A DNA stretch of 64,000 nt from assembly GCF_005889735.1 (NCBI RefSeq), contig NZ_VCKY01000002.1, forward strand, positions 1 to 64,000, written 5' to 3'. Origin of the DNA: Nonomuraea turkmeniaca. GTDB taxonomy: Bacteria; Actinomycetota; Actinomycetes; Streptosporangiales; Streptosporangiaceae. A program made the position numbers and the translations under genes. Positions 17,631 to 28,461 of this stretch are shown piece by piece. Numbering within the stretch: the first letter of the stretch is position 1; the number at the start of each line of letters is the position of its first letter. The notes below the pieces were generated by a model that was given only the letters and a program-made list of their open reading frames with translations, did no database searches and was not told the origin of the DNA.

Positions 17631-18686
17631 ATGCTCGATCAACTTCTCGACGAACTCCTCCAGGCCGCGGACAACAGGGACTCCGCACGCTTCTTCGACG
17701 TCATGCCGCGGCTGTTCGCCGCGACCGAAGGCGCCGATCCGCAGACACTGTCCGCAGCGCTGGCGCGGCTCAACGGGCTCTTCGAGCGGGTCCCCTCCGG
17801 GATCGGCGCCCGCCTGGGCGTGTTGTGCGGCGCGCTGGCCGAGCGCGGCGCCGACCCGGCACCGGTGGTCGAGCCGCTGGTGAACGGGCTGAGCGACTGC
17901 CTGGAGCTGGCCGGCACGTTCGCCGCGGCATGGCGTACGGCGACGGGCGAGGAGCCGCCGGAGCCCGTGGACGACGACCACGACTGGACGTTGGCCACGG
18001 CGGAGCGGCTGACGAGCGCGGCGCTCAGCCGCGAGCAGGCGATCGTGCTCACCGGCGCGTGGACGCTCGCGGAGCTGTGGGCCATGCCCGTCATGTCGAT
18101 CCTGCAGCTGTCGCCGCAGGTCAGGGCGGCGCTGCCGGGCCGTGAGCGGCTGATCGCGGCCCTGGGGTCGGTGCTCGACGAACGCGGCGACCTGGAGTTC
18201 CTCGCGGGGCTGCTCCGGGTGCTCGACGGCGAGCGGCTGATCGTGCTGCACCGCGAGAGCGGGCGCGGCTACGAGGTCGTGATCAGCGGGATCGGCGACA
18301 ACTTCCAGTTGCACACGCTGCTGGCCGGCGCGCTGAGCGGCCCAGCCGCCGACGGGCTGCTCGAAGGGGTGCGGCCGGACCCGGCGTGGGTGCGGGCCGC
18401 CGCGGACGGGCCCGTGGAGCCGGGCGCCGAGCCGGTACGCGGCCAGTTCAACCTGGTGGACGCGAACGGCAAGTGGATCTGGAACGAGGGCCGCCCGGCC
18501 GACATCCCCCGCCGGGACGGCGTACGCGTCGTCGTGCTCGACCCGCCGCCGTACGCGCGGTCGTGGAGCCCCGGCCGGATGTACCCGATGATGCGGGGCG
18601 AGGTGCGCCTGCGGCGGATCCTGCCGGCGGAGGAGGCCGCGGCGTGGCTGACCAAGGTCGCGCCGGGTGGCGGTTTCGGCGGGTGA
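17631..18686 (+). CDS. Conserved actinobacterial hypothetical protein
   Basis: A 351-residue soluble, acidic protein without signal peptide, membrane helix or recognised motif. The N-terminal half is helical and rich in Leu/Ala (LNGLFERVPSGIGARLGVLCGAL); the C-terminal half is more strand-like and ends with PPPYARSWSPGRMYPMMRGEV. I do not recognise the family. No ribosome site is visible before the ATG, but a TCATAAC-like -10 element lies about 10 bases upstream, so the mRNA may be leaderless. The next gene on the strand is the DUF1876 gene. Confidence 0.7.
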   Translation: MLDQLLDELLQAADNRDSARFFDVMPRLFAATEGADPQTLSAALARLNGLFERVPSGIGARLGVLCGALAERGADPAPVVEPLVNGLSDCLELAGTFAAAWRTATGEEPPEPVDDDHDWTLATAERLTSAALSREQAIVLTGAWTLAELWAMPVMSILQLSPQVRAALPGRERLIAALGSVLDERGDLEFLAGLLRVLDGERLIVLHRESGRGYEVVISGIGDNFQLHTLLAGALSGPAADGLLEGVRPDPAWVRAAADGPVEPGAEPVRGQFNLVDANGKWIWNEGRPADIPRRDGVRVVVLDPPPYARSWSPGRMYPMMRGEVRLRRILPAEEAAAWLTKVAPGGGFGG

Positions 18687-18737
18687 CTTTACTCCCGCGT
18701 CGTTGGGTAGGAGGGTCGGAATTGGGAGGTGGTCGTC

Positions 18738-19013
18738 GTGGAGTACAAACAGTGGAACGTACAGATCTGGATCAGCGAGGACGACGCCGACGCCCTGACC
18801 ACGGCCACGGTGGTGTTGTTCACGCCGGACGGCAAGCGGCACGAGAGCGTGGCGCATGCCCGGCGTAACCCGGTCGACCGGCCCGTACCCGGGATCGGGG
18901 ACGAGCTGGCCGTCGGGCGGGCGCTGTCCGAGCTGGCCTCGAAGCTGATCGAGGACGGCGCGAAGGACGTCGCCCAGATGGCCGGCACGGCCGGACGGGC
19001 CGGCACGCCCTGA
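18738..19013 (+). CDS. DUF1876-domain protein
   Basis: A 91-residue protein of the actinobacterial DUF1876 family, recognisable from WNVQIWISEDDADALTTA, the HARRNPVD segment and the closing helix ALSELASKLIED. These small proteins have a dsRBD-like alpha/beta fold and are often stress- or hypoxia-associated in mycobacteria, but no activity is established. GTG 18738 was preferred over GTG 18729 because GGGAGG (18724-18729) lies 8 bases before it. Confidence 0.82.
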   Translation: MEYKQWNVQIWISEDDADALTTATVVLFTPDGKRHESVAHARRNPVDRPVPGIGDELAVGRALSELASKLIEDGAKDVAQMAGTAGRAGTP

Positions 19014-19041
19014 TCCGCAAGCCCCGCCGGGGCCGCCTGCG

Positions 19042-20028
19042 CTAGAGCAGCCCGGCCCCGGCCATGAGCTTGCCGACCTGGCCGATCTCGTCGTCGTTCA
19101 GCGGGATCTGCGGGAGCGCGGTGATCGGGCAGTCGATGATGCCGCGCAGGTGCAGTGCGGCCTTGAACGCCCCGAGGCCCGACGAGCTGCCACCCATGCG
19201 CGTGCCACCGACCCGGACGATCTCGAACAGCCGGACCAGGCGCTCCTGCTCCGCCCTGGCCGCCTGCCAGTCGCCGCGCGAGGCGTGACGGTAGAGCTCG
19301 ACGTAGCCGTGCGGGTCCACGTTCCCCAGCCCCGGCACGACGCCGTCGGCGCCCATCCACAGCGCCGAGTCGACGGTCACCTCGGACCCGGTGAGCACGC
19401 TGAACGACGACTCGCGCCTCATGATGACCTGACGCAGGCCGCCGTCGTCACCGCTGGAGTCCTTGACCCCGGCCAGCGCCCCTTCGGCGGCCAGTTCGAG
19501 CAGCAGATCGGCGCTCAGTTTGATGTGCACGGAGACCGGCAGGTCGTAGGCGTAGACCGGCAGGCCGGTGCGGGCGGCGATCGTACGGAAGTGCGTGCGG
19601 ATCTCCTCCGGGTGGGTGCGCGTGTAGAACGGCGCGGTGGCCACCAGCCCGGACACCCCCGCCTCGACCGCGACCCGCGCGTGGTCGAGCACCCGCGGCG
19701 TCGTCATGTCGATCACCCCGGCCAGCACCGGCACCTGCCCGGCCACGTGCCCGACCACGGTGTCCAGCACCACCCGCCGCTGAGCGTCCGTCAGGTACGC
19801 CACCTCCGACGACGAGCCGAGCACGAACAGCGCGTCCACCCCGCCCACCAGCAGATGGTCGACCAGCCGCGTGAGCGAGGCGGCGTCCACCTGGTAGTCG
19901 GGGGTCATGGGGGTGCATACCGGAGGGATGACACCTGACAGCGTCGCGGACTCGGCGACACCTGACAGCGTCGCGGACTCGGCGACACCTGACAGCGTCG
20001 CGGACTCGGCGACAATGGGACTCGTCAT
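19042..20028 (-). CDS. DapA-like (dihydrodipicolinate synthase family) aldolase with repeat-extended N-terminus
   Basis: A 328-residue class I aldolase of the DHDPS/N-acetylneuraminate lyase family. The Schiff-base lysine is in LAGVKDSSG, the YAYDLPVSVHI segment holds the proton-relay tyrosine and FVLGSSSEVAYL the substrate Ser/Thr region. Its place at the end of a peptide-type ABC operon points to catabolism of a 2-oxo acid or sialic-acid-like compound, not lysine synthesis. Residues about 6-32 consist of three copies of a nine-residue unit (VAESATLSG) encoded by a 27-base tandem repeat; family members normally begin near SGVIPPVCTP, so the extension looks recently acquired. Confidence 0.85.
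   Translation of the reverse strand: MTSPIVAESATLSGVAESATLSGVAESATLSGVIPPVCTPMTPDYQVDAASLTRLVDHLLVGGVDALFVLGSSSEVAYLTDAQRRVVLDTVVGHVAGQVPVLAGVIDMTTPRVLDHARVAVEAGVSGLVATAPFYTRTHPEEIRTHFRTIAARTGLPVYAYDLPVSVHIKLSADLLLELAAEGALAGVKDSSGDDGGLRQVIMRRESSFSVLTGSEVTVDSALWMGADGVVPGLGNVDPHGYVELYRHASRGDWQAARAEQERLVRLFEIVRVGGTRMGGSSSGLGAFKAALHLRGIIDCPITALPQIPLNDDEIGQVGKLMAGAGLL
19931..20011. repeat. Three exact 27-base tandem repeats in the aldolase N-terminus
   Basis: Units 19931-19957, 19958-19984 and 19985-20011 are identical on the plus strand, beginning ACACCTGACAGCG. Each contains the near-palindrome GTCGCGGACTCGGCGAC. A fourth copy of the 24-base core occurs inverted at 21910-21933 inside the permease/ATPase gene. 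Confidence 0.9.
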
Positions 20029-21006
20029 ACACGCTCCTGGATCAGCTCTACATCGGTCGCTCCCGCCGCCACCGGATGGTGGCAGTGGAAGAGGTGGTCG
20101 TCGTCTGTCCGCGCGGCGGGCATCTCCGCGGCACAGGGGTCATCTGCCCGCCAGCACCGCGTGCGGAACGGGCACCCGCTCGGCGGCCTCGTCGCCGACG
20201 GCACCGCGCCGACGAGCGGGATCGGGTTGATGGGCGAGATCAGCCCGGGGGTCGCGGAGAACAGCGCCCGCGTGTACGGATGCCGGGCCCCCAGCGGCAC
20301 GGCCTGTGCCGGGGCCTGCTCGACGATCCTGCCGAGGTACATGGTGACCACGCGGTCGCTCATCCTGCGCACGGTCTGGATGTCGTGCGAGACGAACACC
20401 AGCGCGAGCCCGAGCCGTTCCTTCAGGTCGAGCAGCAGGTTGAGGATCTGCGCCCGGACCGACACGTCGAGCGCGCTGGTGGGCTCGTCGGCGATGAGCA
20501 GGTCGGGTTCGAGCGCGAGCGCCCTGGCCACGGCCACCCGCTGGCGCTGCCCGCCGGACAGCTGCCCCGGCAGCGCGTCGGCGGCGCTCCTGGGCAGGCC
20601 GACGAGTTCGAGCAGCTCGCGGACGCGGGCATCGCGCTCGGCCGGGGTGCCGCGCCCGTGCACGTTGAGCGGGTCACGCAGCACCTGCCTGACGGGCAGG
20701 CGCCGGTTGAGCGCGGTGGACGGGTCCTGGAAGACCATGCCGACGCTGGAGCCGATCAGCGCCCGCCGCTGGGACTCCTTCAAGGCCCACAGATCCTGGC
20801 CGCGGAAGACGACGGTCCCCGCGGTCGGCCGCTGCAGTCCCACCAGGACCTTGGCGAGGGTGGACTTGCCGCACCCGGACTCGCCGACGACGCCGACGGT
20901 CTCGCCCGGGTTGACCGTGAGGTTCGCGGCGGTCAGCGCGTAGACGCGGTCGCGCGCGAACAGCCCGCCCGAGCGGGCCTTGTGCACGACGTGCACGTCG
21001 GTCAGC

Positions 21007-21023
<17 letters not shown>
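20025..21023 (-). CDS. Peptide-type ABC transporter ATP-binding protein (DppF/OppF-like)
   Basis: A 332-residue ATPase. Walker A GESGCGKST, Q-loop MVFQDPSTALN, signature LSGGQRQRVAVARALA, Walker B LLIADEPTSALD and the H-loop SHD are intact. The C-terminal oligopeptide-transporter domain with GCPFRTRCWRADDPC and a later FHCHHP supplies the cysteine cluster typical of DppD/F and OppD/F. It overlaps the upstream permease/ATPase gene by 17 bases and its stop overlaps the start of the aldolase gene by four, so the genes form one operon. It energises import together with the fused ATPase upstream. Confidence 0.92.
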
Positions 21024-22961
<1,938 letters not shown>

Positions 22962-22965
<4 letters not shown>

Positions 22966-23921
22966 GCGGCGCTCCTGAGCCGGGGGTTGACCAGCAGGTA
23001 GAGGAGGTCGACGACCAGGTTGACGACCATGAAGCCGACCGCGATGGTCAGCACCACGCCCTGGACGACGGCCGGGTCGCCGTCGCGCACCGCGTTGATC
23101 ATGAGCTGGCCCATGCCGGGCAGGCCGTAGATCGTCTCGATCACCACGGTGCCGCCGATCAGGTAGCCGATGCGCAGGCCGAGCACGGTGAGCGGATTGA
23201 TCAGGGCGTTACGCAGCACGTTCCGGCCGACGACCACGATGGGCGGCAGCCCGCTGCCGATCGCGGTGCGTACGTAGTCGCGGTCCAGCTCCTCGACCAT
23301 GGAGGTGCGGATGATACGGATGAGCTGGGCCGCGATCGGCAGCGACAACGACAGAGCGGGCAGCGTCATCGACTGCAACCAGCCGGTGACGGAGTCGGCC
23401 GGGTTGATGTAGCCGCCGGTGGGGAACAGGCCCTCGCCGACCGCCAGCCACTGGATCATGAGCAGCGCCAGCCAGAAAGCCGGGGCCGCCACCCCGATCA
23501 GCGACACCATGCGGATGATCTGGTCCGGCCAGCGGTCGCGGAACAACGCGGCGGTCACGCCGAACACCAGTGACAACACCACCGCCACGGCCAGGCCGAG
23601 GAACGTCAGCTGCAGCGTGAGCGGCAGCGCGGTGGTCACGGACTCCAGCACCGGTTTCTTGGTCAGCACGCTCGTCCCCATGTCGCCCTGCGCCAGGTCC
23701 GCGACGAAGCGGACATAACGCAACGGCAGCGGGTCGAGCAGGCCGTTCTCCAGCTGGAACTGGTGGATCTGCTCGGGGGTCGGGTTCGCGCCCTGGAAGT
23801 AGGCGTACTCCGGCTTGCTGTTGGAGAAGCGCATCACGATGAACACGAACGCGACCACCCCGAGCATCACGGGGATCAGGATGAGGAGCCGCCGCAGCAG
23901 CATCCGGGCGACGAGCGTCAT
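22962..23921 (-). CDS. Peptide-type ABC transporter permease (DppB-like)
   Basis: A 319-residue inner-membrane permease with the usual N-terminal helix (LLILIPVMLGVVAFVFIVMRF), the periplasmic loop and five further helices. The conserved cytoplasmic coupling loop is visible as RTAIGSGLPPIVVVGRNVLRNALINPLTVLGL. Its stop overlaps the start of the fused permease/ATPase by four bases and its start overlaps the stop of the binding-protein gene by four, so it is translationally coupled to both. Confidence 0.92.
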
Positions 23922-25525
23922 GTCCTCTTGGCCTGCAGCAGGTTGATGCCGGGGTACGGCTGGGCGCGGATGCCGGACAACTTCTTCGGGTCCCAGGCGG
24001 TCATCAGCTCGTTGTGGACGACCGGGTAGAGGATGGCCTGCTCAGCCACGAAGTCCAGATATTTGTGGATCAGCTCGGTCCTCTTGGCCTTGTCCGTCTC
24101 CTTGCCGGCGTCGTCCATCATCGTGAACAACTTCTTGGCGTCATCGGTGCCGTCCCAGTGGCTGTACTTCATCCACAGGCCGCCGGGCACGTAGTTGTAG
24201 TGCAGGATCAGGTCGGCGTCCATGCCGAACTGGTTGGGGTTCGAGGCCGCCGCGACCACCTGGTAGTCCTGGAACTGGTCCATCTTGGTGAACAACGCGG
24301 CCGTGTCCTGCGGCTCCAGCGTGGTCTTGATGCCGATGGCCTCCCAGGAGGAGGCGATGGTCGGCAGGCAGTCGGCGATCCAGCTGACGTTGACGGCCAT
24401 GAGGTTGATCGTCAGGTTGCTGACGCCGGCCTCCTTGAGCAGCGCCTTGGCCTTCTCCGGGTCGTAGTCGTAGACGACCGAGGCCCGCTTGTGGTCCGGG
24501 TGACCCTCGTTGAGGAACGAGCTGGAGGCGGTGCCGTGGCCCTTGAGCGCCACGTCGATCATCTTCTGCTTGTCGATCGCGTAGTGCAGGGCCTGGCGCA
24601 CCCGTACGTCGTCGAACGGCTTCGCGCCCGTGTTGAACATCAGGAACATGTGGTTCATGCCCTTGCCGCCCTCGACGGTCAGGCTCTGCTGCTTGAGCTG
24701 CTCGACGTTGGCGTACGGGATGTTGTCGGCGATCTGGGACTCGGCCGAGCCGCCGGAGATCTTGGCGACGCGGGCCGCGGCGTCCACGATCGTCAGCCAG
24801 TTCATCTTCTTGACCGTCGCCGGGCGCGGGCCGTTGTAGCCGTCGAACGCCTCGAACGAGGTGTTGGACTTGGGGTTGTGCTGGACCAGCTTGTACGGCC
24901 CCGACCCCACCGCCTTGCCGCTCTTGGCCTGGTCCCACGCCCCCGCCTGGCCGAACACGTGCTTCGGCATGATCTTCGCGATCGTCAGCCGTGGCGCGGC
25001 GTCCGGGAACGGGAACTTGAAGACCAGCTCGACGTTCTTGTCGTCGACCTTCTTCACCTCCTGCAGCCAGGACTTGAAGAAGTTGCCGACCAGCACGTTC
25101 GCCTCGGGGTCGAGCACGCGCTCGAAGGTGAAGACCACGTCGTCGGCTGTGACCGGCTTCCCGTCGTGCCACTTGGCGCCGTCCCGCAGGGTGAACGTCC
25201 AGGTGGTGGCGTTGAGGTCGGACGGCAGCGCGGTGGCCAGCGCCGGGTAGGGCTCGCGGGTGATCGGGTCGGTGTCGAGGAGTCCCTCGTAGATGTGGTT
25301 GATCCCGGCCATCGCGAACGCCGACGCGGTCTGCGTGGGGTCCCAGCTCTGGTCGTTGCCGTACCCGATGACGGCGGTGATCAGATCTTTGTTGGTTCCG
25401 GCGCCTACCGAGCCGGTCGAGGCCGGGCCGCCGGAACAGGCGGAGAGGGTGGCCGCGATGAACGCCGCCGCACCCGTCGCCCCGCTGAAACGCAGGAAGT
25501 CACGGCGGCTGAACTCAGAGCTCAC
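23918..25525 (-). CDS. Extracellular solute-binding protein of family 5, Tat-exported lipoprotein
   Basis: A 535-residue peptide/nickel-type binding protein (SBP_bac_5). The N-terminus has a twin-arginine motif SRRDFLRF, a hydrophobic stretch and the lipobox LSAC, so it is exported folded and lipid-anchored. Family landmarks include DPITREPYPALATALP, WHDGKPVTADDVVFTFERV and RQALHYAIDKQKM. GTG 25525 was chosen because AGGAGGC lies just upstream and the signal peptide then has normal length; the longer frame would add an implausible 15 residues. It is the first gene of the importer operon. Ligand may be a peptide or a sugar-acid conjugate, judged from the aldolase at the end of the operon. Confidence 0.9.
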   Translation of the reverse strand: MSSEFSRRDFLRFSGATGAAAFIAATLSACSGGPASTGSVGAGTNKDLITAVIGYGNDQSWDPTQTASAFAMAGINHIYEGLLDTDPITREPYPALATALPSDLNATTWTFTLRDGAKWHDGKPVTADDVVFTFERVLDPEANVLVGNFFKSWLQEVKKVDDKNVELVFKFPFPDAAPRLTIAKIMPKHVFGQAGAWDQAKSGKAVGSGPYKLVQHNPKSNTSFEAFDGYNGPRPATVKKMNWLTIVDAAARVAKISGGSAESQIADNIPYANVEQLKQQSLTVEGGKGMNHMFLMFNTGAKPFDDVRVRQALHYAIDKQKMIDVALKGHGTASSSFLNEGHPDHKRASVVYDYDPEKAKALLKEAGVSNLTINLMAVNVSWIADCLPTIASSWEAIGIKTTLEPQDTAALFTKMDQFQDYQVVAAASNPNQFGMDADLILHYNYVPGGLWMKYSHWDGTDDAKKLFTMMDDAGKETDKAKRTELIHKYLDFVAEQAILYPVVHNELMTAWDPKKLSGIRAQPYPGINLLQAKRT

Positions 25526-25559
25526 GGATGCCTCCTGAATGCCTCGAATGTAGAACGTG

Positions 25560-25574
25560 GGACATCCCATGTCC
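25560..25574. promoter_or_regulatory. Candidate FCD/GntR operator between importer and regulator
   Basis: GGACAT-CCC-ATGTCC is a perfect inverted repeat midway between the divergent binding-protein gene (start 25525) and regulator gene (start 25666). It is the natural candidate for autoregulated control of both transcripts. Confidence 0.55.
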
Positions 25575-25665
25575 TATGTTGTGCGTAACGTGGACGCTAA
25601 ATGCTGCACGCGCTTGAGGTCAACAGAAGATTTCAGGATTGTTACCTACGACGAAAGGATCCTTC

Positions 25666-26376
25666 ATGACCGCTGTCCCGCGTCCGGCCCGGCCCAGCCG
25701 AGCCGTCGAGGCCCAAGAGGGCGTCAAGGACCTGATCGTCCGGCGCGGGCTGCTGGCCGGGGACCCCTTGCCGACGGAGTCCGAGCTCATGGAGCAACTC
25801 CAGGTGAGCCGCAACTCGATCAGGGAGGCGCTCAAGGCGCTGCAGGCCGTCGGCATCGTCGAGATCCGCCACGGCTTCGGCATGTTCGTGGGCCGCATGT
25901 CGCTGGCCGGGCTGGTGGACGAGCTGGCCTTCCACAGCCGCATCACGCTGCAGAACGGCAAGAACCACCTCGCCCACCTCGTCGAGATCCGCGAGATCCT
26001 GGAGCGCGGCCTCGTCCAGCGCCTCATCGACCTGGGCTCCGGGACCGACCTGACGCCGGTGGCCGACGTCATCGCCCGGATGGACGCCGAGGCGGAGCAG
26101 GGCCTGGTCTCGCCCGAGACCGACCGCCTCTTCCACGACCTGCTCTACCGGCCGCTCGGCAACCCACTCGTGAGCCAGCTGCTGGGGGCGTTCTGGGACG
26201 TCTACTACCAGCTGCGCGACCACCTGGGCACGCCGGACGAGCCGCCGGGGGACGTGGCCAGGCGGCATCGCGACATTTACACCGCCGTCCTGGCGGGCGA
26301 CGGCCCGGCCGCGGCCGCCGCCGTGACCGCCCACTTCGACGGCGTACGCAACCGGCTGGCCCGGCTGACGGGCTAG
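25666..26376 (+). CDS. FCD-domain GntR-family transcriptional regulator
   Basis: A 236-residue FadR-subfamily regulator. The winged helix (about 15-80) shows LPTESELMEQLQVSRNSIREALKAL and the wing GIVEIRHGFGMFVG; the all-helical FCD effector domain follows, with the metal/ligand histidines in DRLFHDLLY and RRHRDIY. FCD proteins sense sugar acids or other carboxylates. The ATG at 25666 is used because GAAAGG stands 7 bases upstream and the first 9 codons of the longer frame are not family-like. Being divergent from the ABC importer, it very probably represses it through the palindrome at 25560-25574. Confidence 0.88.
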   Translation: MTAVPRPARPSRAVEAQEGVKDLIVRRGLLAGDPLPTESELMEQLQVSRNSIREALKALQAVGIVEIRHGFGMFVGRMSLAGLVDELAFHSRITLQNGKNHLAHLVEIREILERGLVQRLIDLGSGTDLTPVADVIARMDAEAEQGLVSPETDRLFHDLLYRPLGNPLVSQLLGAFWDVYYQLRDHLGTPDEPPGDVARRHRDIYTAVLAGDGPAAAAAVTAHFDGVRNRLARLTG

Positions 26377-26957
26377 GCCGGCCAGCGCTCCACACGACGC
26401 CAGAGCCGGCGCCACTCGGCGTACCACTCTGCGAACCACGGGTGGGCTCCGGCCAGCGGCATGATGTACGCGACGGTCTCGAGGTAGTAGCGCCGCTGGA
26501 ACCGCCACGACATCCGCTGCAACTGCTGCACGTTGCTCGCCCGGTCGGCCAGCTTCACGAGCACGGCCTGCGGCGGGGCCTTGACGAGCGAGCCGAGGTA
26601 GTCCGCCTTCGCCGCGCCGCGCGGCTTGCTCGCCCAGCGCACGAGCTCCGCCACCCGGCCCCCGAACCGCCGCGCGATCTCCCGCTCGGTGCACGGCGTG
26701 TCCTCCAGCACGTCGTGGAGCACGATCGCCACCAGCACGTCCCGGTCGTGGATCCCGGCGCCGGCCACCGCCACCTCCAGCGCCTCGAGCAAGTGCTCCA
26801 CGTACGGCCGCCCGGTCGGCCGCTGCTGCGCCCCGTGCCACCGCCCGGCGAACGCGACCGCCTCCCGCAACGTGTCCACGGTGGTCGCCGGGAGCGCCCT
26901 GGCGAGCGGGACCTCCGCGTGCGTCCAGGACGGCCAGCTCGTGAAGATCTCCATCAC
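26373..26957 (-). CDS. HD-domain protein, SpoT/Mesh1-like hydrolase
   Basis: A 194-residue protein with a compact HD metal-dependent phosphohydrolase domain: a conserved His in RPYVEHLLEAL, the HD pair in VLHDVLEDT and the distal Asp in VKLADRASNVQQL. These are the residues that bind manganese in the ppGpp-hydrolase half of RelA/SpoT and in Mesh1-type small alarmone hydrolases; no synthetase domain is attached. A (p)ppGpp or nucleotide-hydrolase role is inferred. The last four bases (CTAG) serve as stop codons for both this gene and the convergent FCD regulator. Confidence 0.8.
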   Translation of the reverse strand: MMEIFTSWPSWTHAEVPLARALPATTVDTLREAVAFAGRWHGAQQRPTGRPYVEHLLEALEVAVAGAGIHDRDVLVAIVLHDVLEDTPCTEREIARRFGGRVAELVRWASKPRGAAKADYLGSLVKAPPQAVLVKLADRASNVQQLQRMSWRFQRRYYLETVAYIMPLAGAHPWFAEWYAEWRRLWRRVERWPA

Positions 26958-26983
26958 GATCCTCTCTGTCTTAGGGTGAGAAT

Positions 26984-27841
26984 ATGGCCGAGATCGCCGT
27001 CCCTGACGGCTCCTGGACGTTCAACGGCGAAATCCTGCGCGTCGTGCCAGGCAGCGACAAGGACGTCCATGATCTGCGCAGGACGCTGGGCGAGGTGGTG
27101 GTCCCGCGCGACGCGATCGCGGGGGTGGCGTTCGAGCCGGCCCGCAAGGGCGGGCACCTGCGTTTACGGTTGCGCAAGGGCGCCGATCCGCTGTCGGACG
27201 TGGTGGCGGGGGCGCTGACGTCGCCTGCGGACCCGTACCGGCTGTCGATCCCGAAGACCCGCGCGGGCGCGGCCGAATACTTCGCCGACGAGGTCCGCGA
27301 CACGTTGGTCGTCTACCAGACCCCGACCGGCCCCTGCGAGGACTACCTGCTGCCAGGGCCCGACGTGCCCATCTCCGCCACCGCCGGCGACGGCACGGCC
27401 ATCTTCGACGGCGAGCGGGTGCGGCTGGAGTGGACCGGATTCGCCAGCACGGAGAAGGAGAAGGCGGGGCCGCAGGAGTACCCGCTGTCGGATGTGTCCG
27501 GCGTGGAGTGGAAGCCGCAGTCCGGCATGGGCTACGGCACGCTCCGCTTCCGGATCAAGGGCGAGGGCCCGGCCCAGCAGCCGCAGAAGGACCTGCGGTG
27601 CGTGTCGTGGGGGATCCAGCGCTTCGGCGGCGCGACCGCCCTGGTGGCCGCTGCCGTGCTCGCCCGCATCCCGCGCGACGTGCCCGAGCTCCCGCCGCCT
27701 CCGCCGGGCGCCGACGACGTGCACGACGCGGTCCTGCGCCGCCTGGCCGAGCTGGGCGAGCTGCACCGCTCGGGCGTGCTGACGGACGAGGAGTTCGCCC
27801 TCGCCAAACAGGCCGTGATCCGCCGCCTGCAACAATCCTGA
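26984..27841 (+). CDS. DUF4429 protein with C-terminal SHOCT motif
   Basis: A 285-residue cytoplasmic protein. It contains two DUF4429 units: the first (about 1-110) opens with DGSWTFNGEILRV and the second (about 130-225) with GDGTAIFDGERVRLEWTGF; both are beta-rich PH-like folds. After a Pro-rich linker the C-terminus (about 245-285) is a SHOCT motif (LAELGELHRSGVLTDEEFALAKQAVIRRL), a short oligomerisation element. Function is unknown in any organism. It is divergent from the HD hydrolase and 17 bases upstream of the deaminase gene. Confidence 0.85.
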   Translation: MAEIAVPDGSWTFNGEILRVVPGSDKDVHDLRRTLGEVVVPRDAIAGVAFEPARKGGHLRLRLRKGADPLSDVVAGALTSPADPYRLSIPKTRAGAAEYFADEVRDTLVVYQTPTGPCEDYLLPGPDVPISATAGDGTAIFDGERVRLEWTGFASTEKEKAGPQEYPLSDVSGVEWKPQSGMGYGTLRFRIKGEGPAQQPQKDLRCVSWGIQRFGGATALVAAAVLARIPRDVPELPPPPPGADDVHDAVLRRLAELGELHRSGVLTDEEFALAKQAVIRRLQQS

Positions 27842-27858
27842 TCGACGAAGGAGCACCT

Positions 27859-28287
27859 GTGACCCTGGACGAGGAGAATCTCCTGCGCCGCGCCATCGAG
27901 CTGGCGGCGGACGCCCGCGCGGGCGGCAACCCGCCGTTCGGCTCGCTGCTGGCGAGCCCGGACGGCACGATCCTGGCCGAGGAGCGCAACACCTCGCTGA
28001 CCGACCGCGACATCACCGCGCATCCGGAGCTCAAGCTCGCCCGCTGGGCCGCCCGCGAGCTCGACGCGGCCGCCGCGGCCGCCACCACCATGTACACGAG
28101 CTGCCAGCCCTGCGGCATGTGCGCGGGCGCGATCGCCCGCTCGGGCCTGGGCCGCGTCGTCTACGCGCTGTCAGGCGAGCAGCTCGACGGCCTCAAGCCG
28201 CCCGGCAGCGCCTTCGCCGACCCTCCGTCCGAGGGTCCGGCCCTGTACGCGGAGGCTCGCGTTCCCGTCGAGGGCTACTATCGCTGA
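27859..28287 (+). CDS. Nucleoside/nucleobase deaminase (CDA family)
   Basis: A 142-residue zinc deaminase of the cytidine-deaminase-like superfamily. The zinc and proton-shuttle residues are HPE in ITAHPELKL (usually HAE) and the Cys pair in TSCQPCGMCAG. The NPPFGSLLASPDG segment resembles guanine deaminases and tRNA adenosine deaminases, but the substrate cannot be decided from sequence. GTG 27859 follows GAAGGAGC. It is probably co-transcribed with the DUF4429 gene. Confidence 0.85.
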   Translation: MTLDEENLLRRAIELAADARAGGNPPFGSLLASPDGTILAEERNTSLTDRDITAHPELKLARWAARELDAAAAAATTMYTSCQPCGMCAGAIARSGLGRVVYALSGEQLDGLKPPGSAFADPPSEGPALYAEARVPVEGYYR

Positions 28288-28311
28288 GCCAGGCACTATC
28301 CACGCCATTGA

Positions 28312-28325
28312 CTCTTTGTAAAGAG
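28312..28325. other. AT-rich inverted repeat upstream of the phospholipase gene
   Basis: CTCTTT-GT-AAAGAG is a perfect inverted repeat in an otherwise GC-rich intergenic stretch (28288-28461). It could be an operator for the phospholipase gene or part of the deaminase terminator; nothing decides between them. Confidence 0.3.
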
Positions 28326-28461
28326 CGACCTTCGGCGAAGCCCGGCGAAAAATTGAGCACAATCTGCTTCTGCATTTCCGCGCTTTTCGCTTCATCGTGA
28401 GGGCGGCAGGCGAACCTTGCCATGACACGCACCGGCTCCGAGCAGCAAGCAGGTACTCCTC

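Noticed and set aside
28312..28325. CTCTTTGTAAAGAG as a second regulon site for the phospholipase
   Set aside because: It does not resemble the DasR-like sites and has no second copy in the window; kept only as an unexplained inverted repeat.
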